A stretch of DNA of 64,000 nt from CAXXHQ01 sp963665265. GTDB taxonomy: Bacteria; Planctomycetota; Planctomycetia; Pirellulales; Thermoguttaceae. Of this stretch, positions 55,208 to 63,927 are shown in pieces. The translations under genes and the position numbers were made by a program. Position 1 is the stretch's first letter; each line of letters starts with the position of its first letter. Below the pieces are notes generated by a model. It was not told the DNA's origin. It did not search any database and saw only the letters and a program-made list of their open reading frames with translations. The stretch covers positions 124,001 to 188,000 of the forward strand of contig CAXXHQ010000001.1 in assembly GCA_963665265.2 (NCBI GenBank). The letters are read 5' to 3'.

Positions 55208-56311
55208 ATGGGAACGATTTTAATCGACAAGTTGTTGCAGACCTGCGTCAACCGCAAAGTGAGCGACTTACACATCGCTGTCGGTCAACCTCCGGTCGTC
55301 CGCAAGGACGGTCATTTGGTCCGCCTCGAGACCAAGTCGCTGGAGTCGGAAGACACGGTTGCGCTCATGAAGAGCATCACCCCCGAACGATGTCAGCGCG
55401 AACTACAAGAGGTCGGCAGCACGGACTTTGGTTTCGCGTTCGGCGATCAAGCCCGCTTCCGCGTTTCGGTATTCAAGCAAAAAGGCTATACCGGAATGGT
55501 GTTGCGGCAAATTCCGAAGAACCTGCTCACGTTCGAGCAGCTGGGCGCGCCGGCGGCGGTCCGCGAGCTATGCCATCGTCCCCGCGGCTTGTTCCTCGTC
55601 ACCGGTCCGACCGGTTCGGGCAAGACGACGACTCTCGCGACGATGATCGACTACATCAACCAGAACATGGATCATCACATCATCACGATTGAGGATCCGA
55701 TCGAATTCTATCACACGCACAAAAAATCGACGGTGAACCAGCGCGAGCTAGGAGTGGACGTTCCGACGTTCGCCGAGGCGATCCGACGCGCGTTGCGTCA
55801 GGACCCCGACGTAATCCTCGTCGGCGAAATGCGTGACTTGGAGACGATCGAAGCGGCGATCACGGCGGCCGAAACCGGCCACATCGTGTTCGGCACGCTG
55901 CACACGACGGGCGCCCAAGGCACGGTGAATCGTATCATCGACGTGTTTCCGACGAACCAGCAAGAGCAGATCCGCACGCAGCTTTCGACCTCAATCATCG
56001 GAATTTTGTCACAAGCGTTGCTTCCGAAGATCGGCGGCGGGCGAATCGCCGCCTACGAGATGTTGGTGATCGACTCGGCCGTTTCGAACTTGATCCGAGA
56101 AAACAAGACGTACCGCATCACGTCGGTCATCCAAACCGGCCAAAAGCGAGGCATGCAGCTGTTGGACGATCACTTATTCAAGCTTTGGAGCGACGGCATC
56201 GTCACCGAAGAGGACGCCTTATTCCGTTCAAACAACGTAGACGATTTGACGTCGCGAATTAACAAAGCGAAACGCGGAATCTTCGAAGACGAAGAGACGC
56301 GAAATTCGTAA
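55208..56311 (+). CDS. pilT: twitching-motility ATPase PilT
   Basis: 367 residues from ATG 55208 (AGAGAAGAG upstream; an earlier TTG in frame is less likely). PilT depolymerises the pilus to retract it. Family marks are the N-terminal SDLHIAVGQPPVVR, Walker A VTGPTGSGKTTTLATM, Asp box ITIEDPIEF, Walker B/His region VILVGEMRDLETIEAAITAAETGHIVFGTLHTTGA, and the C-terminal SNLIRENKTYRI, which matches PilT's AIRNLIRE motif. No Cys zinc site is present. It lies between two extension-type ATPases, so both extension and retraction motors are encoded here. Confidence 0.95.
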   Translation: MGTILIDKLLQTCVNRKVSDLHIAVGQPPVVRKDGHLVRLETKSLESEDTVALMKSITPERCQRELQEVGSTDFGFAFGDQARFRVSVFKQKGYTGMVLRQIPKNLLTFEQLGAPAAVRELCHRPRGLFLVTGPTGSGKTTTLATMIDYINQNMDHHIITIEDPIEFYHTHKKSTVNQRELGVDVPTFAEAIRRALRQDPDVILVGEMRDLETIEAAITAAETGHIVFGTLHTTGAQGTVNRIIDVFPTNQQEQIRTQLSTSIIGILSQALLPKIGGGRIAAYEMLVIDSAVSNLIRENKTYRITSVIQTGQKRGMQLLDDHLFKLWSDGIVTEEDALFRSNNVDDLTSRINKAKRGIFEDEETRNS

Positions 56312-56368
56312 CCTCGTGAAATAACCGTATTGCTCCCCCGCACCAACCTTAACCCCTGATCCTTAGCT

Positions 56369-58084
56369 ATGGCCATTCGTCGCATCGGTCAAATTTTGGT
56401 AGACCTCGGCTTTCTGCGCGAAGATCGCGTCGAATTACTGCTCGAAGAGCAGCAGTCTCGACCGGGCGAACTTTTCGGGCAAATCGCCGTCAGCATGGGC
56501 TACATCACCGAGGATCAGCTCGCGCAAGGTTTGGCGGAGCAGATGGGAATGCAGGTCGTTCACTTGAACGATTTGGAGATCACGGCGGAGACGCTCGGCC
56601 GCATCACGCAGCCAATGGCCCAGTTGTATCGGATCATACCGACGTCCTTCGAAGACGATACGCTGACGATCGCCATGTGCGATCCGCAGAAGCTGTCGAT
56701 TCTCGACGAGTTGCGAACGTTCCTCGGCTACAACGTCAAAGCGACGGTGGCCACCGAAAAGGACGTGCTTCGGGCGTTGGAGCGATATTACACCGAAGGC
56801 GTCGAGAGCATGGAAGGTCTCATCGCCGACATGGAAGCCGACGAGGAACTGAGCGCGGCGGCGATGGCGATGGAAACGTCGTCGACGATCGACCTTTCGA
56901 GCGCCGAAACGTTGGCCGACTCGGCCCCGGTGCGAAAACTGCTGAACATGGTTTTGCTGATGGCGATTCGCGATCATGCCTCCGACTTGCATTTCGAGCC
57001 GTTTGAAAACGAGTTCAAAATTCGCATTCGCGCGGACGGCGTACTCTACGAAATGGTCCCTCCGCCCCGGCATTTGGCGTTCGCCATCACCACGCGCATC
57101 AAGGTGATGGCCGACTTGGACATCGCCGAGCGCCGCATGCCGCAAGACGGACGCATTCGCTTGACGGTGGGCGGCCATCCCGTCGATCTTCGCGTGAGCG
57201 TCCTTCCGACGATGTTCGGCGAAAGCGTCGTGATGCGTATTCTCGACCGCTCGGTGGTTATGCTCGACTTGGACGCGATCGGCATGCCGGAAGGCATTTT
57301 GGCCGATTTCCGAACCGTCATTCGGCGGCCGAACGGAATCGTTCTCGTCACCGGCCCGACGGGCTCGGGCAAGACGACGACATTGTACGGCGCGCTTAAC
57401 GAATTGAACTGCGTTGAAGAGAAGCTAATCACGACCGAAGATCCGGTGGAATACGACATCGACGGAATCGTGCAGATTCCGGTGGACTCCACGATCGGAA
57501 ACACGTTCGCGCAATGTCTGCGTTCGATTTTGCGACAAGACCCCGACCGCATCCTGGTCGGCGAAATCCGCGACTTGGAGACGGCCGAGATCGCCATTCA
57601 ATCGTCATTGACGGGACACTTGGTGTTCAGCACGTTGCACACAAACGACGCGCCGAGCACGGTGACGCGTTTGCGCGACATGGGCATTAAGCCCTTCTTG
57701 CTTTCAGCGACCTTGGAGGCGGTGCTGGCGCAACGTCTCGTGCGTCGCATTTGTAAAGATTGCCGCAAAGAGACGATGCCCAGCATCGAGACGCTGGCGC
57801 AACTCAATTTGACGCCGGATGACGTCATGGATAAAAAGTTTTACCGCGGGACGGGCTGCCCCGCCTGCAACAACACCGGCTACAAAGGCCGAACCGGTCT
57901 TTACGAATGGATGCCGGTCAGCGAGCCGATCCGCGACTCGATCAACTCGGGCGCCTCGACTGAGAAAATACGCGACGTGGCGTTGCGAAGCGGACTGATT
58001 CCGTTACGCAACAGCGGCCTCGAAAAAGTGTTCAACGGCACGACCACCATCGAAGAGGTCATCCGAGAAACCGTGACCGACTAA
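56369..58084 (+). CDS. PilB/GspE-type assembly ATPase (second)
   Basis: 571 residues, homologous along its length to the first ATPase: N-terminal domain RIGQILVDLGFLREDRVELLL, then the core with Walker A VTGPTGSGKTTTLYGA, Asp box TTEDPVEYDIDG, Walker B ILVGEIRDLETAEIAIQ, His box STLHTNDAPSTVTRL, and two Cys pairs (CKDC, CPAC). It starts 57 bases after pilT and precedes PilC by 103 bases, so it probably works with that PilC. No Shine-Dalgarno is evident before ATG 56369. Which ATPase serves pili and which serves a type II secretion-like system cannot be told from sequence. Confidence 0.93.
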   Translation: MAIRRIGQILVDLGFLREDRVELLLEEQQSRPGELFGQIAVSMGYITEDQLAQGLAEQMGMQVVHLNDLEITAETLGRITQPMAQLYRIIPTSFEDDTLTIAMCDPQKLSILDELRTFLGYNVKATVATEKDVLRALERYYTEGVESMEGLIADMEADEELSAAAMAMETSSTIDLSSAETLADSAPVRKLLNMVLLMAIRDHASDLHFEPFENEFKIRIRADGVLYEMVPPPRHLAFAITTRIKVMADLDIAERRMPQDGRIRLTVGGHPVDLRVSVLPTMFGESVVMRILDRSVVMLDLDAIGMPEGILADFRTVIRRPNGIVLVTGPTGSGKTTTLYGALNELNCVEEKLITTEDPVEYDIDGIVQIPVDSTIGNTFAQCLRSILRQDPDRILVGEIRDLETAEIAIQSSLTGHLVFSTLHTNDAPSTVTRLRDMGIKPFLLSATLEAVLAQRLVRRICKDCRKETMPSIETLAQLNLTPDDVMDKKFYRGTGCPACNNTGYKGRTGLYEWMPVSEPIRDSINSGASTEKIRDVALRSGLIPLRNSGLEKVFNGTTTIEEVIRETVTD

Positions 58085-58187
58085 TCGCAAGGATGATGAT
58101 AGAGGGACGAAGGACGCGATCCCCAGTCCCGCCGATTGCTAATTGCCGACCGCATAAAGAAATATTGCCGCTCCAAGGAGTCGAGCC

Positions 58188-59528
58188 ATGCCGATTTATC
58201 AATTCGAAGCGATGGACCAAGCCGGCCAAGAGGTCAAGGACATCATCGAAGCTTCGAGCCAAGACGAAGCGCAAGCGACGATACGCCAGCGCGGACTTTT
58301 CCTGACGAAAATCGCGGTGAAGAAAAGCCGCGCCACGCCGGGACAAAAGAAAAAAGACGCGGCGAACGGCAAGAGCTTCGCGCTCGGCGGCGTAAAAACG
58401 AAAATCCTCTGCACGTTCACGCGCCAGCTTTCCATTTTGCAGGACGCCGGTCTGCCGATTCTGCGAAGTTTGAAGATTCTGAAAGAACAGGCCCCTCCCG
58501 GCGCCTTAAAGAATTCGTTGATCGACGTGGTCGACGAAATCGAAGGCGGATCGACCCTTTCCGAGGCGATGGCCAAGTGCCCCAAGGCGTTCGATCGCTT
58601 GTACGTCAACATGATCAAGGCGGGCGAGGCGGGCGGCGCGCTGGAAGTCATTCTTCAACGTTTGGCCGAGTTCAAAGAACGGTCCGAAACCTTGAAGCGA
58701 AAAGTCAAAGGCGCGTTGGTTTATCCTGTCTCGGTCGTGACTTTCGCGATAGGCATCTTGGCCTTCATCATGATCAAGATTATTCCGTCGTTCAAAAAGA
58801 TCTTCGTCGATTTCGGATTGAAGCTGCCGCTTCCGACGCAAGTGATGATCCAAATGTCCGACTTTTTCGTCAACTATTGGTTCCTTATCCCCCTGATTCC
58901 GACTTCCATCTGGCTCTTCCTCAAGCTTGTGCGCAAATTTGAAGCGGGCCGAGTCGGCTGGGATTTATTCACCTTGAAAATGCCGATCTTCGGCCAATTG
59001 GTCGAAAAAAACATCATCGCCCGCAGCACCCGAACCCTCGGCACGTTGATCTCCTCCGGCGTGCCGATCCTCGAAGCGCTGAACATCACCAAAGAAACGT
59101 CGGGCAACGCGATGTTCGAGCAAATGTTCCAACACGTTTACGATCAAATTCGCGAAGGCGAAAACATCGCCAAGCCGATGAAAGAGGCGTCGCGGCCGCC
59201 GTTCCATCCGATGGCCCTGTTCTTTTGGGCTTTCATCTGCGCCGGCCCCGTCGGAATCCTGATGTACGTCACCCGTATGAATAAACGCATCCTCGACGAC
59301 ATGGTCGTGAACATGGTCGACGTCGGCGAAGAGACGGGCGAACTCGACACGATGTTGTACAAGGTGGCCGACACCTACGACGAAGAAGTAAAAGTGCTTA
59401 CCGAATCGCTAATGAGCTTGATGGAGCCTTTGCTAATCATCATCCTCGGCGGCATGGTCGGCTTCATCGTCATCGCCGTGTTCATGCCGCTGATTTCGAT
59501 CATCACCTCGCTCACCGGCGGAAAGTAA
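58188..59528 (+). CDS. pilC: PilC/GspF inner-membrane platform protein
   Basis: 446 residues with a strong AAGGAG Shine-Dalgarno. It is the polytopic platform that couples the ATPase to pilin assembly. Two T2SSF repeats are visible: residues about 67-190 (FTRQLSILQDAGLPILRSL, TM about 184-205) and about 275-430 (STRTLGTLISSGVPILEALN, final TM in the last 30 residues, EPLLIIILGGMVGF). Where most PilC proteins run from PP to MVVQM-GEETG, this one inserts a strongly hydrophobic FHPMALFFWAFICAGPVGIL of about 28 residues before NMVDVGEETGELDTML. That would add a membrane segment or a re-entrant loop. It follows the second ATPase in the same operon. Confidence 0.93.
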   Translation: MPIYQFEAMDQAGQEVKDIIEASSQDEAQATIRQRGLFLTKIAVKKSRATPGQKKKDAANGKSFALGGVKTKILCTFTRQLSILQDAGLPILRSLKILKEQAPPGALKNSLIDVVDEIEGGSTLSEAMAKCPKAFDRLYVNMIKAGEAGGALEVILQRLAEFKERSETLKRKVKGALVYPVSVVTFAIGILAFIMIKIIPSFKKIFVDFGLKLPLPTQVMIQMSDFFVNYWFLIPLIPTSIWLFLKLVRKFEAGRVGWDLFTLKMPIFGQLVEKNIIARSTRTLGTLISSGVPILEALNITKETSGNAMFEQMFQHVYDQIREGENIAKPMKEASRPPFHPMALFFWAFICAGPVGILMYVTRMNKRILDDMVVNMVDVGEETGELDTMLYKVADTYDEEVKVLTESLMSLMEPLLIIILGGMVGFIVIAVFMPLISIITSLTGGK

Positions 59529-59849
59529 GACTTGGGAATTGGGCATAGATGACAAAAAGTAGGGTGCGCGCTTGCACGCACCAGAAAAACATATTGAACC
59601 GCTAAGCGCAAGGATGAAGGAGGAGGGATGAAGGATGAAAGTCGCAAACGATTCTCCCTCGCGTCCTCGGCGTCTCTGCGGTAAAAAAAACAACTCCTAA
59701 AACAATTTTATTAAACCGCAGCGGCACAGAGAACGCAGAGAGCGGATAATTAAGAAAAGTCCTCCGTGCCCTCCGTGCCTCCGTGGTGAAAAAAGTTTTG
59801 CGATCTGAACGCCGACCGCTGATTGCCCATTACCCGAAGGATATCAATC
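59529..59849. repeat. dispersed palindromic repeat block 1
   Basis: 321 bases: GTAGGGTGCGCGCTTGCACGCACC (59559-59582), then AACCGCTAAGCGCAAGG, GGATGAAGGATGAAAGTCGC, TCTGCGGTAAAAAA, TTTTATTAAACCGC and CTCCGTGCCTCCGTGGTGAA. The halves form long stems (AACCGC... with ...GCGGT). Such 'aaccgcagagacgcagag / ctccgtgtctccgtggt' repeats are common in planctomycetes. Confidence 0.75.
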
Positions 59850-59876
59850 ATGAAAACGAAATCTGATTCATCCTTC
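59835..59876 (+). repeat. shared pseudopilin start cassette, copy 1
   Basis: 42 bases: CGAAGGATATC Shine-Dalgarno region, ATG and the first nine codons. It is the same in all three pseudopilin genes except for one base in copy 2. Confidence 0.85.
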
Positions 59877-60791
59877 GTTCCCTACGCCCTACGCCCTACG
59901 CCCTACGCTCTACGCCGCGGCTTTACGCTCGTCGAGCTGCTCGTCACCATCACGATCATCGCGATGGTGGCGGGAATGAGCTTCGGGGCGCTGCAATGGG
60001 CCCGTCGCGCGGCGGCCGAGGAAAAAACCCGGCAAACCATCGCCAAACTCAACTCCATCATCATGCGGAAGTACGAGTCGTATCGAACGAGAAGAGCGCC
60101 GATTAGCACAACAGGGTTGACTCCCGCGCAATCCGCTCAAAAACGACTCGATGCTTTACGAGAACTTATGCAAATGGAAATGCCTGAGCGGTTTGCTGAC
60201 ATCACCACTAATCCAATCAACTATTCAGACTGGGGTAGTACTACAATTATCTCGCGGCCAGCGGCTTCCCAACGCTATTTAAATATATTGAATTCAACAA
60301 AAACATTACCTACAGAAGACAATGCGTCCGCGGAATGCTTGTACATGATTGTCAGCGTGAACAATCCGGAAGAGCTTGCACATTTTAGGCCCGATGAAAT
60401 TGCTGACACTGACGAAGATGGTAGACCAGAGTTTATTGACGGCTGGGGAATGCCCATACGTTTCTTGCGTTGGCCTGCCGGTTTCGTTCAAACTAGCAGC
60501 GCTGCCGCTCCGCTGCAAAGCGGAATTGCGACGACAGATCATGATCCATTCGACACTCGCAAAATAGATGCTACCGCTTATAAATTAACTCCCTTGATCT
60601 ATTCGGCTGGGCCCGACAAGACGTACGGCTTGAATTCCGGAGATAGTGCTTATTTTTATGATTACGCAACAGCAGGACGGCTAGACCCCTACGCAAGTTC
60701 CGGCGGCAACCGAATTGGCGCTCCGCTTTTAACAGATACGACTTCGCATCTCGACAACATAACGAACCACGACACGAGCGCGGCGCGGTAG
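59850..60791 (+). CDS. prepilin-type protein (GspG/PilE-like pseudopilin)
   Basis: 313 residues from ATG 59850 (GAAGGA upstream), with class III signal: a 24-residue leader ending RRG, then cleavage and FTLVELLVTITIIAMVAGM with Glu at +5. The leader is low-complexity (VPYALRPTPYALRRG), written by tandem CCCTACG units in the DNA. After the hydrophobic helix there is a long C-terminal domain with Asp/Gly-rich segments (EIADTDEDGRPEFIDGWGMPIRF). It is larger than major pseudopilins (about 150), so a minor pseudopilin or a pilin fused to a globular domain is likely. Much of the gene is AT-richer than its neighbours. Confidence 0.82.
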   Translation: MKTKSDSSFVPYALRPTPYALRRGFTLVELLVTITIIAMVAGMSFGALQWARRAAAEEKTRQTIAKLNSIIMRKYESYRTRRAPISTTGLTPAQSAQKRLDALRELMQMEMPERFADITTNPINYSDWGSTTIISRPAASQRYLNILNSTKTLPTEDNASAECLYMIVSVNNPEELAHFRPDEIADTDEDGRPEFIDGWGMPIRFLRWPAGFVQTSSAAAPLQSGIATTDHDPFDTRKIDATAYKLTPLIYSAGPDKTYGLNSGDSAYFYDYATAGRLDPYASSGGNRIGAPLLTDTTSHLDNITNHDTSAAR

Positions 60792-61265
60792 TTCGCTAAG
60801 CCGCGGCCGCGAATACCGTTTCCGAAAAAACATATTGAACCACCGAGGCACGGAGATCACAGAGACGCAAGGATAAAGGAGGAGGGATGAAGGATGAATG
60901 TCGCGGACAAGATTCACCACCAAGTCACAAAGACACCAAGAGCGGACTAATTAATTCTCTTCTTTGTGCCTTCGTGTCTTGGTGGTGAAAATAGTTCCTA
61001 AAAGAGAATTGAACCGCTAAGACGCAAAGATCGCAAAGAAAACAAATATCACTTTCCTCTTTGCGTCCTTCGCGCCTTTGCGGTGAATAAACACTTTTAA
61101 ACAATTTTATTAAACCGCAGAGACGCTGAGAGCGCAGAGAGCGGATAATTAAGAAAAGTCCTCCGTGCCCTCCGTGTCTCCGTGGTAAAAAATCGCGAAT
61201 TTGCGATAAAAGATTTGCGACCTGATTGCTGATTGCTGATTGCTGACCGCTGATTGCTCATTACT
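60792..61265. repeat. dispersed palindromic repeat block 2
   Basis: Almost entirely repeat. Three tandem long palindromes can be picked out: the first around 60840 (ACCACCGAGGCACGGAGA, with GGATGAAGGATGAATG), the second 60915-60990 (CACCACCAAG... with ...CTTGGTGGTGA), and the third 61012-61085 (AACCGCTAAGACGCAAAG... with ...CTTTGCGGTGA). A fourth (61105-61185) repeats block 1. Short tandem TGCTGATT units precede the next gene. Confidence 0.8.
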
Positions 61266-61307
61266 CGAAGGATATCGATCATGAAAACGAAATCTGATTC
61301 ATCCTTC
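61266..61307 (+). repeat. shared pseudopilin start cassette, copy 2
   Basis: 42 bases matching copies 1 and 3, with one difference (ATCGATC for ATCAATC) just before the ATG at 61281. Confidence 0.85.
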
Positions 61308-62486
61308 ATCCTTTATTCATACTCTGTGCCGATGCCGCGTCCTTCATCCTTCATCCCTCATCCTTCATCCTTTGCTCGCGGCGTCACGCTCGTCGAGATG
61401 CTGGTCGTATTGGTCATCATTTCGATGTTGGCGGCGGTCGCGCTGCAGGCGTTGCCGAGCGGCGACCAGCGTTACCGCGAAGCCGCGCGAATGGTGAACG
61501 TCTACTTGAACTCGGCCCGGTCCGCGGCTATGGAGAACGGCCGACCGGCGGGCGTGATTCTGAAACGGATGAACGCGACGACGACGCACACCTACAACGC
61601 CGCTTGCAACGTCGTCGAGCAGTGCGAAACGCCGCCTCCTTACTCCGGCGAAACGATCGGAGCTACGCTTCAAATTCAAGAAATCCCCAACGCTACTGCA
61701 TTGACGATTCCTACGACGATCACAATTCCGCCAGTAAATTCCGGCTACACGCGGAAGCGATTCAAAGCCACTTTCGCTTCAGGAGCCGTGATCGCGGCAA
61801 ACCTCAACTCAGGCGATTATATTCGATTGAATGGCCAAGGTCCGCTCTACTACGTCGAATACGCCGACGACAGCTCCAGCGTCCTTGCAATTCAATTTCA
61901 CATTGATTATCCGACGGCGTCTCCGCCTCAATTTCCTTGGCCTGACAGTGCGCAATCTGGACCGGTGAGTTTCCTCGTCCAACGCCAACCCTCCCTAAAC
62001 GGCGGAGCGGTTTTCAGTTCTTCTGCCGAGCCGTTGCAACTTCCCGCGGGCGCGGCGATCGATTTGTTTTGCTCGGGAACGACTGGAATTCCGACCTTCA
62101 ACTATAACGCCAACAACATCATTATTATGTTCGCTCCTTCCGGCGAGATCGCAAGCATTGACGTCGGCGCCGGCCCTACGACGGTCACCGGTCCGATTTA
62201 CTTACTCGTCGGCAAGATGAGCCGCATCAGGAATTTCCAATCCCCTCCAAACGGCGATCCGCTTTCCGCGACGCCGGCCGACGAAGAGAAACCGAACTGG
62301 GCTGACTTAACCAACTACTGGGTCACGATCCAGCCGCGATCGGGAATGATTAACACGGCCGAAGTCGCTTTCGTCAACACGAGCGCCGTCAATTGGGCGA
62401 CGGCGACGAGTTGGTACGGCGGCACGCCTGACTATTTCAATAAATCCCGTTCCTACGCCGACGAGGCTCAATCCGCGGGCCGATAA
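61281..62486 (+). CDS. prepilin-type protein (GspH-like pseudopilin)
   Basis: 401 residues from ATG 61281 (GAAGGA upstream). A 34-residue leader ends FARG, then VTLVEMLVVLVIISMLAAVAL, with Glu at +5. The leader is made of PSSFIPHPSSF repeats, which in DNA are TTCATCC units. The region after the helix (EAARMVNVYLNSARSAAMENGRPAGVIL) matches GspH, minor pseudopilins at the tip of the pseudopilus. The rest is a beta-rich domain of about 300 residues with no recognised family. At 401 residues it is well above normal GspH (about 170). It is flanked on both sides by repeat blocks. Confidence 0.83.
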   Translation: MKTKSDSSFILYSYSVPMPRPSSFIPHPSSFARGVTLVEMLVVLVIISMLAAVALQALPSGDQRYREAARMVNVYLNSARSAAMENGRPAGVILKRMNATTTHTYNAACNVVEQCETPPPYSGETIGATLQIQEIPNATALTIPTTITIPPVNSGYTRKRFKATFASGAVIAANLNSGDYIRLNGQGPLYYVEYADDSSSVLAIQFHIDYPTASPPQFPWPDSAQSGPVSFLVQRQPSLNGGAVFSSSAEPLQLPAGAAIDLFCSGTTGIPTFNYNANNIIIMFAPSGEIASIDVGAGPTTVTGPIYLLVGKMSRIRNFQSPPNGDPLSATPADEEKPNWADLTNYWVTIQPRSGMINTAEVAFVNTSAVNWATATSWYGGTPDYFNKSRSYADEAQSAGR

Positions 62487-62727
62487 GCTACATTTTAAGC
62501 GGTCAGCAATCAGCTTTCAGCGATCAGCAGTCCGCCAGAAACGACAAAACTAGATTCACCGCTAAGACGCTAAGAGCAAGGATGAAGGAAGAGGGATGAA
62601 GGATGAAAGTCGCAAACGATTCGTCCTTATATATCCTTCGCGGCCTAGCTCCGCGTTCTCTGTGTCTCCGTGGTAAAAAAACGCGTCTTTGCGGTAAAAA
62701 AGATTTGCGATCTGAACGCCTACGACA
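62487..62727. repeat. dispersed palindromic repeat block 3
   Basis: 241 bases: AGCGGTCAGCAATCAGC, CACCGCTAAGACGCTAAGAGCAAGG, GGATGAAGGATGAAAGTCGC and CTCTGTGTCTCCGTGGTAAAAAA. It is the same family as blocks 1 and 2. Confidence 0.78.
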
Positions 62728-62769
62728 CGAAGGATATCAATCATGAAAACGAAATCTGATTCATCCTTC
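62728..62769 (+). repeat. shared pseudopilin start cassette, copy 3
   Basis: 42 bases matching copy 1 exactly, including the ATG at 62743. Confidence 0.85.
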
Positions 62770-63927
62770 ATCCTTCATCCATCATCCCTGCCTATGCGTC
62801 CCTACGCCCTACGCTCGACGCCCCACGCCCTACCCGGCGGCATGAGCCTGCTCGAAGTGCTCATCGCCATGGGCGTGCTGACCTTGGGCCTACTCGGCAT
62901 ATTGTCGGTCATTCCCTTGGCCCAATACTCGTTGCGCGAGACGAACAAGTCCGACGCGGCAATCACCTGCGGTCGCTCCGCCCTCTCCGAAATCAAAATC
63001 CGACGACTCGCCGATTTTCGATGGTGGTATTGGCAAGGCGGCAACTGGGCTACTGGCGAAACTTACGCCAATCAGGCTGCTTCCTTGCTCTCGCATCCGG
63101 TTATTTTGGACCCGCTCGGCTTTACAAAACTTAATGCCGCCGCGACGGCCCTCGGCAGGAACAATCCCGACTTACTCGGCGGCGATCCTGGCGTTGCTAA
63201 CGGCTATCTTTATCGCTACACACTGGCATCCGTCTTCAATAATCGCGCTACGGCCATGGCAATCACTCCCGTACAAGCCATTTTCGACTGGAGAGACGAC
63301 CTCGCGTTCCAACCGCCGCAGAGCAAGGACGAACGGCCGACGGTTTTCACCTCGGGCTTGAACTACGACGGAAACTACAGTTGGTTCGCCACGCTCATGC
63401 CGAGCACGGAAGATACGGCCACGGGAGGCGGCCTGACGGTTCTTCCGGTCGGCTCGCGCCGCATCTTCGACGTATCGACCGTCGTCTGCTACAAACGCGA
63501 TTTTTCCGTTGATGCTGACGCCTGCCCGGTCGGCGAATGGACGGCCAACGTCAGTAGCGTCGCCGGCTTCGGCTACGGCGGCGGAACGATTGGACTCGGT
63601 GCGGCGTCGTTCGCTCCCTACCTCACAAATTCAGGCGGAACGGACGCGGCGCTACCCGAGCAAGCGACGCTCCGAGAAAACAATTGGGTCATGCTCTGGG
63701 CGAGAAATGCCGCCGGCGAGTATTGCAGCCACTGGTATCGCGTTATTAACGCCGATTTGGAATCAACGACGCCGACGGCCACGCTCGAAGGTCCTGATTG
63801 GGACGCTACCCGTTGGCCAACCTCAGCGGCTAACCCTATTCGCATGTGGGTCGTCAAAGGCGTGATCGGCGTGTACAACTCGCGGATTGAATTGGACGCC
63901 GATTCGATCTTCGGCGGACAACAGTGA
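62743..63927 (+). CDS. prepilin-type protein (GspI/PilV-like pseudopilin)
   Basis: 394 residues from ATG 62743 (GAAGGA upstream). A 33-residue leader ends GG, then MSLLEVLIAMGVLTLGLLGIL with Glu at +5. This is the hallmark of GspI/PilV-type minor pseudopilins. The leader again contains repeat-derived FILHPSSLP and RPYALRSTPHALPG. After the helix a charged segment (ETNKSDAAITCGRSALSEIK) leads into a beta-rich domain with an aromatic-rich RWWYWQGGNW. The stop TGA (63925-63927) is followed by another repeat block. The gene is longer than typical GspI (about 130) by a globular C-terminal domain of unknown type. Confidence 0.85.
   Translation: MKTKSDSSFILHPSSLPMRPYALRSTPHALPGGMSLLEVLIAMGVLTLGLLGILSVIPLAQYSLRETNKSDAAITCGRSALSEIKIRRLADFRWWYWQGGNWATGETYANQAASLLSHPVILDPLGFTKLNAAATALGRNNPDLLGGDPGVANGYLYRYTLASVFNNRATAMAITPVQAIFDWRDDLAFQPPQSKDERPTVFTSGLNYDGNYSWFATLMPSTEDTATGGGLTVLPVGSRRIFDVSTVVCYKRDFSVDADACPVGEWTANVSSVAGFGYGGGTIGLGAASFAPYLTNSGGTDAALPEQATLRENNWVMLWARNAAGEYCSHWYRVINADLESTTPTATLEGPDWDATRWPTSAANPIRMWVVKGVIGVYNSRIELDADSIFGGQQ

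Noticed and set aside
59529..62727. CRISPR-like array in the pseudopilin spacers
   Set aside because: Units are long palindromes of unequal length with no regular spacer and no cas gene nearby.
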